In this document: piece by piece, positions 26,893 to 34,714 of the stretch
How positions within the stretch are numbered: position 1 is the stretch's first letter
Layout of the letters: every line of letters begins with the position of its first letter
Assembly: GCA_964393605.1 (NCBI GenBank)
Contig: CAYMUL010000024.1
Coordinates: 1-50,971 of the forward strand
Source of the DNA: CAYMUL01 sp964393605
GTDB taxonomy: Bacteria; Bacteroidota; Ignavibacteria; Ignavibacteriales; Ignavibacteriaceae
DNA length: 50,971 bases
Direction of reading: 5' to 3'
The notes under the pieces: generated by a model
The model's database searches: none
The model's input: the letters and a program-made list of their open reading frames with translations, nothing else
Told to the model about the DNA's origin: nothing
Position numbers and translations under genes: made by a program

Positions 26893-27602
26893 AAACATTA
26901 ACCGAATCACAGTGCATCTGGATGGAGTGCGGATATATCGACTATAAATTGTGCGATCGGAATTTTGATTGCGAGCATTGCGAGTTCGATAAAGCAATTC
27001 ATGCACAACGATTCGGTCTGTATGAAAAAAAAGAAAATCTTTCACTTGAAGATTTTTCTTCTGCAAAGAAAATTGATGTGCACGGAATAGATTTATTCTC
27101 GGCAAATCATTTTTGGTTTAGCAAAATAAAAGAAGATGATTATTACTGCGGAGTTGACGAAACGGCTTTCGGCTTGATAGTAAAGGCGCAAACACTCATG
27201 TTTCCCGAAGAAAATATTTTAATTCCGATAGGCGCACCTCTGTTTTGGATTGTTACCGATGCGGGAGTTGTTGCTGTTACTTCACCGGCAAACGCAAAAA
27301 TAAATTTTACATTTCATAAAAGCAGAAGAAAACTAACCGGTGAATTTGCAAACTGGACTTATCCATTTTTCATTTTAACTGTTTCGCGTTTTGATGCAAA
27401 CTCAATTTATGAGAATGGGAATCCGCCGTTTGACGATTTTGTTAAGGAAGAGAAAAGGAAAATCAAAGAACTCTTCACACAACAAATTTATTCTTCGACT
27501 ATCGGCGCAACAAATTATGACGGCGGGAATATCAACTTCAACTCATTATCGATAAAACAATTTTATAATCTGTTAAAAAATACTTTTACACTTAATCTTT
27601 AG
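26889..27602 (+). CDS. Second GcvH-like protein with N-terminal cysteine cluster
   Basis: 237 residues, no signal peptide. The N-terminus has five cysteines (9, 14, 22, 28, 31) in a pattern QCIWMECG, KLCDRNFDCEHCEFD, probably a metal or iron-sulfur site. An H-protein-like domain follows (NHFWFSKIKEDDYYCGVDETAFGLI, ILIPIGAPLFWI, SPANAKINF). At the lipoyl-lysine position the residue is Ala. The end carries GATNYDGGNI like the first H-like protein. Unlike that one it lacks a membrane helix, so the pair may be soluble and anchored partners in the same complex. Confidence 0.75.
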   Translation: MKTLTESQCIWMECGYIDYKLCDRNFDCEHCEFDKAIHAQRFGLYEKKENLSLEDFSSAKKIDVHGIDLFSANHFWFSKIKEDDYYCGVDETAFGLIVKAQTLMFPEENILIPIGAPLFWIVTDAGVVAVTSPANAKINFTFHKSRRKLTGEFANWTYPFFILTVSRFDANSIYENGNPPFDDFVKEEKRKIKELFTQQIYSSTIGATNYDGGNINFNSLSIKQFYNLLKNTFTLNL

Positions 27603-27610
27603 GAATGAAA

Positions 27611-28138
27611 ATGAAAACAATAAAATATTTTTTTATAACTCTGATATTAATCTCTTTACAGTTCACATTAGCGCAGGACAAAAAATTCATCGGCGCAAAG
27701 GGATGTTCCGCTTGTCATAAAGGAGAAAAAGGAAAAATGATTTACGAGCAGTGGGTTTCAACAAAACATGCCGACGCATATAAAACTTTACTCGGTCAAA
27801 AATCAAAAGATATCGGAAAAAAATTAGGATTGAAGACCGATCCTTCCGATGCGGAAGAGTGCCTTGTTTGTCATGCAACCGGTTACATGCCGGGCGAATT
27901 GCGTCAACCGACGGCAAAGAAAGAGGAGGGAGTAACTTGCGAAGCATGTCATGGTGCAGGTTCACTTTACAAAACTAAACATGGAAAAGAAAAAACAGAA
28001 GAAGGAAAAAAACTCGGATTGTTGCTTGCCGATAACGATTCGAAAGTTTGCACGAAATGCCATAACAGTAAATCACCAACTTACGTTTCATTCGATTATA
28101 AAAAAGATTGGAAAAAAATCGAGCATAAGAAGAAATAA
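27611..28138 (+). CDS. Tetraheme cytochrome c, periplasmic
   Basis: About 175 residues; the ATG at 27611 is preferred over 27605 because AGGA lies six bases before it. Signal peptide MKTIKYFFITLILISLQFTLAQ. Four c-heme motifs: CSACH, CLVCH, CEACH and CTKCH, with extra histidines (TKHADAY, EHKKK) that could be axial ligands, as in cytochrome c554-like proteins. It probably exchanges electrons with the NrfD membrane complex at the periplasmic side, or with outer-membrane carriers. It is the last gene of the module and ends before a strong terminator. Confidence 0.9.
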   Translation: MKTIKYFFITLILISLQFTLAQDKKFIGAKGCSACHKGEKGKMIYEQWVSTKHADAYKTLLGQKSKDIGKKLGLKTDPSDAEECLVCHATGYMPGELRQPTAKKEEGVTCEACHGAGSLYKTKHGKEKTEEGKKLGLLLADNDSKVCTKCHNSKSPTYVSFDYKKDWKKIEHKKK

Positions 28139-28180
28139 AGATCGAGAAATCTTACTAACTTTATCCATCAGAAAAAAATC

Positions 28181-28210
28181 AGAATGGACGAAAGTCCATT
28201 CTTTTATTTT
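28181..28210 (+). terminator. Rho-independent terminator of the redox module
   Basis: A perfect nine-base stem AGAATGGAC/GTCCATTCT with GAAA tetraloop (28181-28202) is followed by TTTATTTT. The remaining bases up to 28431 show no gene. Confidence 0.88.
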
Positions 28211-28431
28211 GTGTGTTCCAATTGCGAATTTAAAATTGACATTGCACTCGATAACCGTATTCTATTTATTTTTTATACTAAGAACTTTTCATAAATTTAC
28301 TGTAGACAACTTATTAATTCAAGCGGTGCGATTAAAACTTGTTGTAAATCGTTCATGTAAAAGTTATAAGTTGCTTTGTAGACACTTCCCCTATATTGAT
28401 TTTATGTTTTAAAAAAAATAGTTGCTCGATT

Positions 28432-30234
28432 ATGCAAACACAAAAATATTCAGTAAACCAACATTTGATTGAAACTTTATTAACGTGGGTTAAATCAGGT
28501 GAAATCGCGATCCCAGAAATACAACGCCCATTCGTTTGGGATAGCACGAAGGTACGAGATTTATTGGACAGCTTGTATGAAGGCTATCCTATTGGATATG
28601 TAATTGCATGGAAAAATCCAAATGTGCGCTTGAAAGACGGCACTCTTTCTGAAGGGAAAAAAGTTTTAATTGATGGACAACAGCGCGTAACCGCTTTAAC
28701 TGCCGCAATTCTTGGTCAAAAGGTAATAAATAAAGATTATAAGCGAGTTCGGATAGTTATTTCATTTCATCCTCTTTCACAACGCTTTGAAGTTTTTAAC
28801 ACAGCAATTCAAAAAGATAGTTCATGGATTCAAGACATCGCCCCTATTATCACTGGTGAAGAGAGGATTAGCAAAATTGTAAAAGAGTACTGTATTAAGA
28901 ATCCTAACACTCTTCAAGAAGTAGTAGAAGACAGCTTGGAAAATTTAAAGTCGATACTAAAAAAACAAATTGGTTTGATTGAGTTGAATGGAGAATTAGA
29001 TATAGAAACCGTCACCGAAATATTTATTAGAATAAATTCAAAAGGCGTAGTATTGAGCCAAGCAGATTTTGCAATGTCAAAAATTGCATCTAATGAAATT
29101 TATGGCGGTAATCTTCTTCGCAAATGCATTGATTATTTTTGCCATCTCGCTGTTGCGCCTGAATTCTATTCGCACATTGCCGAAGTGGATATAAATTTTT
29201 GTAACACAGAATATTTCAAAGAAATTAGTTGGCTAAAAAATGAGAATGATGATTTGTATGATCCTAGCTATAGTGATTTACTAAGAGTTGCATTTACTTC
29301 AGAATTTAATAGAGGTAAACTCAGTGATTTGGTTAGTTTGCTATCCGGTCGAAACTTTGAAAGGAAAAGCTTCGAAGATGAAATCGCCGAGCAATCTTTC
29401 AATAAATTAAGAGCAGGTGTTTTAAACTTCGTGAATGAAACACACTTTAAACGATTCGTTATGATTGTTAAATCAGCAGGTTTTGTTGATTCAAAATTAA
29501 TCTCATCGCAAAACGCAATTAATTTTTCCTACATAGTCTATTTAAAATTACGCTCAGAAAAATATAATGACTCTGATATTGAATCTGCTGTTAAAAGATG
29601 GTTAGTATTATCTCTTCTTACCGGGAGATATTCTGGAAGCCCTGAATCAACTTTTGATTTTGATATTAGAAATATTGCGAATGGAAATTTCAAAAAATAT
29701 TTGGCTGATGTTGAGTCAGCAGAGCTTTCAGAAGGTTTTTGGACTGCTGGTCTACCTCAACAACTTAATTCTCCTCTTTCCACAAATCCATCATTTAACG
29801 TTTATTTAGCGGCTTTATGCAAACTAAATGCAAAAGGTTTTTTATCAAAAGATATAACCGTAAAAGACCTTATTATTCACAAGGGTGATATTCATCATTT
29901 GTTCCCTAAAGATTATTTAAAAAGAAACGACTTAACAAAGAGTGATTATAACCAGGTTGCTAATTATGTCTATATGCAAAGCGAGATTAATATAAAAGTT
30001 GGCAATCGTTCTCCAATTGATTACTTCACTATCCTGAAAGAACAATGTGAAAAGAATACAAATCAATTAAAGTTTGGGGGTATCAGTGACTTCGAAGCTT
30101 TAAAATTAAATCTGGAGGATAATGATATTCCCCAAGAAATAATGGAGATGAATGTTGAAGATTATGAGGCTTTTTTAACTCTCAGAAGAAAAAAAATATC
30201 AGAAAAATTAAAATTGTATTATAACTCTCTCTAA
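28432..30234 (+). CDS. DUF262-HNH (GmrSD-like) nuclease, probable defence protein
   Basis: About 600 residues from the ATG at 28432 (a TTG at 28396 would add 12). The N-terminal DUF262/ParB-like NTPase domain has EIQRPFVWD and LIDGQQRVTALTAA; the C-terminal HNH-type nuclease region has GDIHHLFPKDYLKRN followed by NYVYMQSEINIKVGNRSP. This is the GmrSD/type IV architecture in one chain, used by some restriction systems against modified phage DNA. It stands alone beside the decayed restriction genes and TA modules, consistent with a defence island. The target modification is unknown. Confidence 0.85.
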   Translation: MQTQKYSVNQHLIETLLTWVKSGEIAIPEIQRPFVWDSTKVRDLLDSLYEGYPIGYVIAWKNPNVRLKDGTLSEGKKVLIDGQQRVTALTAAILGQKVINKDYKRVRIVISFHPLSQRFEVFNTAIQKDSSWIQDIAPIITGEERISKIVKEYCIKNPNTLQEVVEDSLENLKSILKKQIGLIELNGELDIETVTEIFIRINSKGVVLSQADFAMSKIASNEIYGGNLLRKCIDYFCHLAVAPEFYSHIAEVDINFCNTEYFKEISWLKNENDDLYDPSYSDLLRVAFTSEFNRGKLSDLVSLLSGRNFERKSFEDEIAEQSFNKLRAGVLNFVNETHFKRFVMIVKSAGFVDSKLISSQNAINFSYIVYLKLRSEKYNDSDIESAVKRWLVLSLLTGRYSGSPESTFDFDIRNIANGNFKKYLADVESAELSEGFWTAGLPQQLNSPLSTNPSFNVYLAALCKLNAKGFLSKDITVKDLIIHKGDIHHLFPKDYLKRNDLTKSDYNQVANYVYMQSEINIKVGNRSPIDYFTILKEQCEKNTNQLKFGGISDFEALKLNLEDNDIPQEIMEMNVEDYEAFLTLRRKKISEKLKLYYNSL

Positions 30235-30587
30235 TAATATTTTTTATTTCCGATGGCTTTGGCCACGATAAAGCGTTTCCAAAAAGTTTATGGCTTTAGC
30301 GTTACTTTCCTTTGGACTGAAGTCCGATATGCAGCATCAATAACTTTTTTCGTTTGTGTATGATTACGCCCAAATAAACCGATTTGAAAGAGGTTATCTT
30401 AAAAATTCAAAAATTAGTTCAAACCGAAGTGCCGAACGGCGAACTCTTTGTACCTGCCGCTTTGGAAAATTGAGAAGAGCAAAATTTACAAATAACACTG
30501 AACTTTATAGAAGTTCTGAACATGATTTGACTTTAAATTGAAGTTGCGCAAACTACTTTCAGCAGATACAATTCTTCAATCCGATCT
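30235..30587. other. Intergenic with small tetraloop hairpins
   Basis: Contains TGGC-TTTG-GCCA (30254-30265), a partial GGCTTTAGC and GGAC-TGAA-GTCC (30314-30325). A short open stretch ending KLVQTEVPNGELFVPAALEN at about 30470 might be a gene remnant, but it is too short to call. Confidence 0.4.
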
Positions 30588-31109
30588 TTAAGGATAAATT
30601 TCTATCGGCGATCCTATTTTTACAGCCGCATAAAGTTCATCAATTTCTTCATTTGTAACGGCGATGCAGCCCGCAGTCCAATCACGCCAACGATGAAACT
30701 TTTTAATAAAACTTCTATTATCACTCAGCCCGTGTATTTTGATGTCCCCACCGGCTTTTTTACCGAGTCGTTTTGCATTTATAATATCTTTTTTATCGGG
30801 ATATGAGATGCCCAAATTTTTATGGAAGATACTATTTGGATTTTTGTCGTTGATGAAGTAAAGCCCTTCAGGAGTTTTTTTGTCGCCTTCAAATTCTTTA
30901 GCTCCGATTGGTTGAGTGCCTAATGAAATCTTATAGGTCTTTACGAGTTGTCCATTTGAGTAAGCCAACAACTGTCGCTTTGATTTGTAGACAACAAGTT
31001 TGTCAATTTGTGTGTCTGCCGGAAGTTTGTCTTCGGGATAAAAATAATATATCACCAACCCGAAGACTATCGAGGAAATTATGAGCAGTGTAATTTTACT
31101 TTTTGTCAT
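30588..31109 (-). CDS. L,D-transpeptidase (YkuD domain), membrane-anchored
   Basis: 173 residues. An N-terminal membrane helix (about 6-22) is followed by a YkuD domain. VVYKSKRQLLAYSNGQLVK is its start, IKIHGL gives the conserved histidine and WTAGCIAVTN the catalytic Cys in the S/T-x-G-C motif. It would crosslink peptidoglycan or attach proteins to it in the periplasm. It stands alone between the DUF262 gene and the hsdM remnant; nothing suggests a link to defence. Confidence 0.9.
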   Translation of the reverse strand: MTKSKITLLIISSIVFGLVIYYFYPEDKLPADTQIDKLVVYKSKRQLLAYSNGQLVKTYKISLGTQPIGAKEFEGDKKTPEGLYFINDKNPNSIFHKNLGISYPDKKDIINAKRLGKKAGGDIKIHGLSDNRSFIKKFHRWRDWTAGCIAVTNEEIDELYAAVKIGSPIEIYP

Positions 31110-31141
31110 TGTGAAATATAGAACGAAATATTTTTATTTTT

Positions 31142-31552
31142 CTAAGTAACGGTAATTTCTAAAAATATTTTGATGTTGGTGGATGCAATCTCCATCAGTG
31201 TTTCATCAAATGTTTTTGCAAAATCTTTTTCGTTCTGTTTGTTGAAAAGGTAACTGATGAAATGCGTTTTTTTCAACTTTGCGCTTCGTTCACCAATTTT
31301 CTCAAGCATGTATTCGTAATCATTTGCCGTCATGTTGGCGATATCGGCTTCAATATTTTTGCTGTCTTTCAGTTTCTTGTTGGCGTTTCGTGCTTCATGC
31401 AGAAATTTATCGTTCAGAAATTTGTAGAGAAAAACTTCCGTAATGATTTTATATCCGTAACCTGTATTTGCCAATCCGTAATTGCTGCAAACGGTTTTCA
31501 ATCCATCAATCAGTTCTTTTGTTTTTTGTATATGTTCGAGAGGTTTGGTCAT
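31142..31552 (-). pseudogene. Truncated hsdM (type I DNA methyltransferase N-terminus)
   Basis: 136 residues matching the N-terminal helical domain of type I methyltransferases (IQKTKELIDGLKTVCSNYG, EVFLYKFLNDKF, then KKTHFISYLFNKQNEKDFA). The catalytic SAM domain with its NPPF motif is absent; the frame ends about 20 residues after the homology fades. The ATGA overlap with the upstream yhcG remnant shows the former operon arrangement. Confidence 0.8.
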
Positions 31553-32048
31553 TGTTTTTGATTTCTTTCGCGTTCTAATGTGAATTTCACTCTATCCGCT
31601 TCAATCAGTTGTTTTAATTCTTCCTCGTCCGGAAGGTACAATCTGTATTTGCTTGCAAAGAGTTTTTCATTGTCAGCAAGCACAGAGTTATTTCTCAGTT
31701 GCGGATTGTCAATTCTCGAAATGATGCGATAATGTGTCCAGCTTAATTCGGTACGCACTGCGTTCCAAATCGGGAATGCGAGAAAAAAGCCCTGATGTTA
31801 TTAAGATTTCGCTCATCAAATCCCTTTCCGAATTCAATTATGAGCTGATGCGCAAGATTTTTCAAAACGGCTTTACCATATTCCGCTTTAGCATTTCCCT
31901 CCTGCTGATTTTCTACGATAAGTTTTCCAATTTCCCAATACATTTTTAACAAAATGGAATTACTACTGCGGTAAATATTAAGCCGTGCTTGATTTACGAT
32001 TTCTTTAATAGAATCAAAAAACGGATTTATTTTATTAATGTCATTCAT
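31549..32048 (-). pseudogene. Disrupted YhcG/DUF1016 nuclease gene
   Basis: The N-terminal DUF1016 domain (MNDINKINPFFDSIKEIVN to ERNLNNIRAFF) reads in one frame and then shifts. Moving one frame over restores LAFPIWNAVRTELSWTHYRIISRIDNP, so one base is missing from a T-run near 31788. After SRIDNP the sequence jumps to the family's C-terminal end (FASKYRLYLPDEEELKQ), so the PDDEXK nuclease domain is deleted. The product cannot be a working nuclease. Both ends keep four-base overlaps with the neighbouring remnants. Confidence 0.8.
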
Positions 32049-32518
32049 ACTGCTCTTTGGTAAAAGTATTCGTTCACTAAAGTTGTATTGATAAAGCGAA
32101 CCACATTCAAATCCTGGATTCCGCTCTCTTCCAATGTTTCAATGATAGTCCTTTTGGTTGTTTCAGAAAAATAATCTTCTTTGTTTAGCAACGCCTGATT
32201 GTTCAAAACGGTTTTATCGGTTCTGTGTTTAATGTTGAGCAACACGGCTTGCAAAGCGAATTCACTTTGCAGTAGATTCAGGTTATTTTCCCTGATTCGT
32301 TTGTGAATCCTGGCAAACTTGGTATCGTTCTCATACTTGGCTGCAAGCTGCGCGTCTTTAATGTTTAATGCATTTGCCTGTTCGTAAATACTTTTTAAAT
32401 CTTTTATGGCTAAATCCATTTCTGCCGAGTCCAATTCCTCAATGTTTTTCTCTTTGATTTCCGCGATCTCTTTTACTTCGTTGTCAAAATCAATTCGTTT
32501 TTCTGTTGTTGTGATTAA
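32045..32518 (-). pseudogene. C-terminal fragment of hsdR (type I restriction subunit)
   Basis: An open frame (no proper start) encoding the helical C-terminal end of HsdR: KDAQLAAKYENDTKFARIHKR, then VLNNQALLNKEDYF and INTTLVNEYFYQRAV. The nuclease and motor domains are missing. The breakpoint near 32519 is about 70 bases from a 54-base repeat (32590-32643). Assignment to HsdR is by recognition of these blocks. Confidence 0.65.
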
Positions 32519-32589
32519 TTATTTTTAGTCGCTCTCTCTTTGAAATAGCACACAACACTTTCAAAACTCAAACTTGCCTAATTATTATG

Positions 32590-32643
32590 AAATAATTTCT
32601 CACCCGTTAAACTAAACAAAAGTCTATTTTCGCACAAACTTTT
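32590..32643. repeat. 54-base direct repeat, left copy
   Basis: Identical by eye to 33624-33677 and in the same orientation. It begins AAATAATTTCTCACCCG and ends GCACAAACTTTT. The two copies bracket the PIN-toxin module. Confidence 0.9.
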
Positions 32644-32734
32644 TACTACGCATGGAGAATGCAGCCGTCTATGTTGAATTCCCACGTTTTTCAATTACAT
32701 TTCCCGTATAGAAAATATCGCAATAATCTTTTTG

Positions 32735-32905
32735 TTATCGGGAGACGTTTTCCCCCGTCAGTCTTGTGAGTCGATATTTTTTGTGGATTTGTTCCAAGCG
32801 TTTGCGTCTCAATGCCGGGTTTTTCTCGTACAAATTTTGGAGTTTCTCTCTGATAGAACGCATTTCTTTTACGGCGTCAAATTTTTTTTCTGTTTCTTTT
32901 TTCAT
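32735..32905 (-). CDS. Small charged protein, likely partner (antitoxin) of the PIN toxin
   Basis: 56 residues: MKKETEKKFDAVKEMRSIRE at the start, ending RLTGENVSR. The sequence is helical and highly charged and resembles the short antitoxin-type proteins that accompany PIN toxins (KKFDAVKEMRSIRE pattern). It follows the PIN gene by 13 bases on the same strand, so the toxin comes first, the reverse of the usual order. No clear ribosome-binding site is seen. Confidence 0.65.
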   Translation of the reverse strand: MKKETEKKFDAVKEMRSIREKLQNLYEKNPALRRKRLEQIHKKYRLTRLTGENVSR

Positions 32906-32918
32906 TGTCGTATGGTTT

Positions 32919-33374
32919 TTATTTTAAAATTTCTCTCGGATTACGAATTTCAAGTGTCGGGTAGCCGTTCATTAAATTTACTGCATTGTATTTTCTGATT
33001 CTTTCAAGGTTAACAATGTGCTTAAAATTCCAACTCACCAAAACATCAACCCGGTTGACTGTAGCGATTGCAATGTGCAAAGCATCTTCATAAGATTTTC
33101 TCGTTACAGCGTGTTCTTTAATATAAAGTTCTGCAAGATCATCGGTCTGCTCATCTTTGAGAATATATTCTTTGAATTCTTTCGGTATGGAGTCAAGGTA
33201 GTTACGAACTTCTGCTCTTGAAAATGAAAGTTCATCAAGGGTGATATCGGAAATTACAGCAATTTTTTTTCCGTCTCGAAACTCGGCAAATAATTTGTCT
33301 GACCATTCTTTGAATTCAATGTCAAAGCAACCACCAATTACCGAAGTGTCGATATAAACTCTTTGTCTCATCAT
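32919..33374 (-). CDS. PIN-domain toxin (VapC-like ribonuclease)
   Basis: 151 residues. PIN catalytic acids are in place: RVYIDTSVIGG, LDELSF, YEDALHIAIA and a late VSWNFKHIVN. This WNFKHI-type subfamily cuts RNA with bound Mg2+. Two adjacent ATG codons (33374 and 33371) are possible starts. The small gene downstream is its probable antidote. The module sits between two 54-base direct repeats inside decayed defence genes. Confidence 0.85.
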   Translation of the reverse strand: MMRQRVYIDTSVIGGCFDIEFKEWSDKLFAEFRDGKKIAVISDITLDELSFSRAEVRNYLDSIPKEFKEYILKDEQTDDLAELYIKEHAVTRKSYEDALHIAIATVNRVDVLVSWNFKHIVNLERIRKYNAVNLMNGYPTLEIRNPREILK

Positions 33375-33545
33375 CAGGTATCAGTCACCAAAGTTACGAA
33401 AATTGTTATACTCAAATGAAACTTCTCGGTCGCGAAAGGACTACCGATAAAGATATCTAAGGGCAAATTTGAGTACATCCTAAATTAAATCCTTAATATT
33501 CTTAATCAAAATAAATATCTGAACAATTGAATAAAATGGGCCGAA

Positions 33546-33893
33546 CTATTTGTGCGGAAGGTTCACTTGCTCAACCAATGAATCATTCTTATGAACGATT
33601 ATGTAATACTCTATATAAGGAATAAATAATTTCTCACCCGTTAAACTAAACAAAAGTCTATTTTCGCACAAACTTTTCTCCGTTATGTTTTTAACTCTCA
33701 CAACAATCAATTCAAGCGCACGCAATTTTTTCTCGCTTATAAATTCAAACTGCGCGCAGAACTCCGTTAGACGATCGGCGAATCCTTTCCCTTCTGCAAC
33801 ATTGGAAAACAGAGAAACAAAAACTTTTCGAGCACTAAAAACTTTGGCAGATCCGTTCGACGTTAATTCTATATCACCACCGCATTGATGCAA
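33546..33893 (-). other. Unclear open frame, perhaps a kinase-ATPase remnant
   Basis: 115 codons from a TTG. The sequence IIRVLHQCGGDIELTSNG (partly upstream of this start) faintly recalls the end of a histidine-kinase ATPase domain, but no full family signature follows. The right copy of the 54-base repeat lies inside its 3' part. It may be a decayed fragment rather than a gene. Confidence 0.25.
33624..33677. repeat. 54-base direct repeat, right copy
   Basis: Second copy of 32590-32643, same orientation, 980 bases apart. It lies within the unclear open frame at 33546-33893. Confidence 0.9.
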
Positions 33894-33926
33894 AACCCGA
33901 ATTATAGATAGGGATTTACTCCGGCA

Positions 33927-34229
33927 CTAAAGTTGAAGCGTTAATTTTAACTGCCCGCCAAGTCCTTGTTGAATTATTTTCATTAGAGTAGAAAGACGAA
34001 TATCTGATGAGTTATTTTCGATGCGCGAAATGTAAGATTTATTTGTTCCGCACTTTTCTGCAAGTTCTTCTTGGGTCATTCCGAGTTTTGTTCTTGCCTC
34101 TTCAAGTAAAACGCCAAGTCTAAAAGCTTCAAATTGTTGTTCCCATTCTTCACGTTTAAGTTGTCCTTTTTTACCATATTTTTTGTCGAGTATTTGGTCT
34201 AGTGTTGTGATATTATTTTTTTGTTTCAT
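33927..34229 (-). CDS. HigA-like XRE-family antitoxin
   Basis: 100 residues. A helix-turn-helix of the XRE type (GVLLEEARTKLGMTQEELA, CGTNKSYISRIEN) spans about 38-85. The N-terminal 35 residues are charged and probably contact the toxin. It overlaps the toxin gene by 17 bases and follows it, the order typical of HigBA. It would repress the operon through the palindrome at 34563-34574. Confidence 0.9.
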   Translation of the reverse strand: MKQKNNITTLDQILDKKYGKKGQLKREEWEQQFEAFRLGVLLEEARTKLGMTQEELAEKCGTNKSYISRIENNSSDIRLSTLMKIIQQGLGGQLKLTLQL

Positions 34230-34557
34230 TGTGATATTCTTCCATTATTTTAAGTGCTTTTTCTAATTCTTGCTTAGGTGTCTTTTGAGATTTCTTTTGA
34301 AAAGCATTTCCAAGAACTACTAAATTACCCTTATCGAAGAAGGAGAAGATTCGGTAGATACAGTTTCCGACTTCAATCCTAATTTCATAAAGTCCTTTCG
34401 TGCCTTCCAAATGTTTAAAGTATTTTTCCGGAATATGTCGGGTTACCCGAATTAAATTTAGCGTCCATTCAATTTTTGATTGAACATTGTCGGTTTGTGC
34501 CTCATAGAAATCGAGAAAATATTTTTTATATGCGATTACTTGTCTGTGGTAAGTCAC
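34213..34557 (-). CDS. HigB-like toxin (Gp49/RelE type)
   Basis: 114 residues with a GTG start. Gp49-like/HigB signature: KYFKHLEGTKGLYEIRIEVGNCIYRIFSFFD, then LVVLGNAFQKKSQKTPKQEL. These toxins cleave mRNA on ribosomes. First gene of a two-gene module with the XRE antitoxin. Confidence 0.9.
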   Translation of the reverse strand: MTYHRQVIAYKKYFLDFYEAQTDNVQSKIEWTLNLIRVTRHIPEKYFKHLEGTKGLYEIRIEVGNCIYRIFSFFDKGNLVVLGNAFQKKSQKTPKQELEKALKIMEEYHNETKK

Positions 34558-34562
34558 AATGC

Positions 34563-34590
34563 AAAGTTAACTTTTTAGACAACTTTTTAC
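34563..34590 (-). promoter_or_regulatory. Palindromic operator candidate of HigBA
   Basis: A perfect 12-base palindrome AAAGTTAACTTT (34563-34574) lies six bases upstream of the GTG start. A half-matching AAAAAGTTGTCT follows further upstream (to 34587), giving two tandem half-sites as expected for an autoregulated TA operon. Confidence 0.5.
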
Positions 34591-34714
34591 AAAATAATTT
34601 TTGTTCTGTTTGTTGATGAATCGCGGTCGTTATCATCCTTGGCTCAAGCATTTTAGAAACACAAACTTTTCACTGCATACATTTACACTTACATGATTGA
34701 AGTGAAGTTAGGAA

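Noticed and set aside
30356..30541. 61-codon plus-strand open frame after the DUF262 gene
   Set aside because: Low-complexity basic translation; another frame there looks more like a short gene remnant, and neither can be supported.
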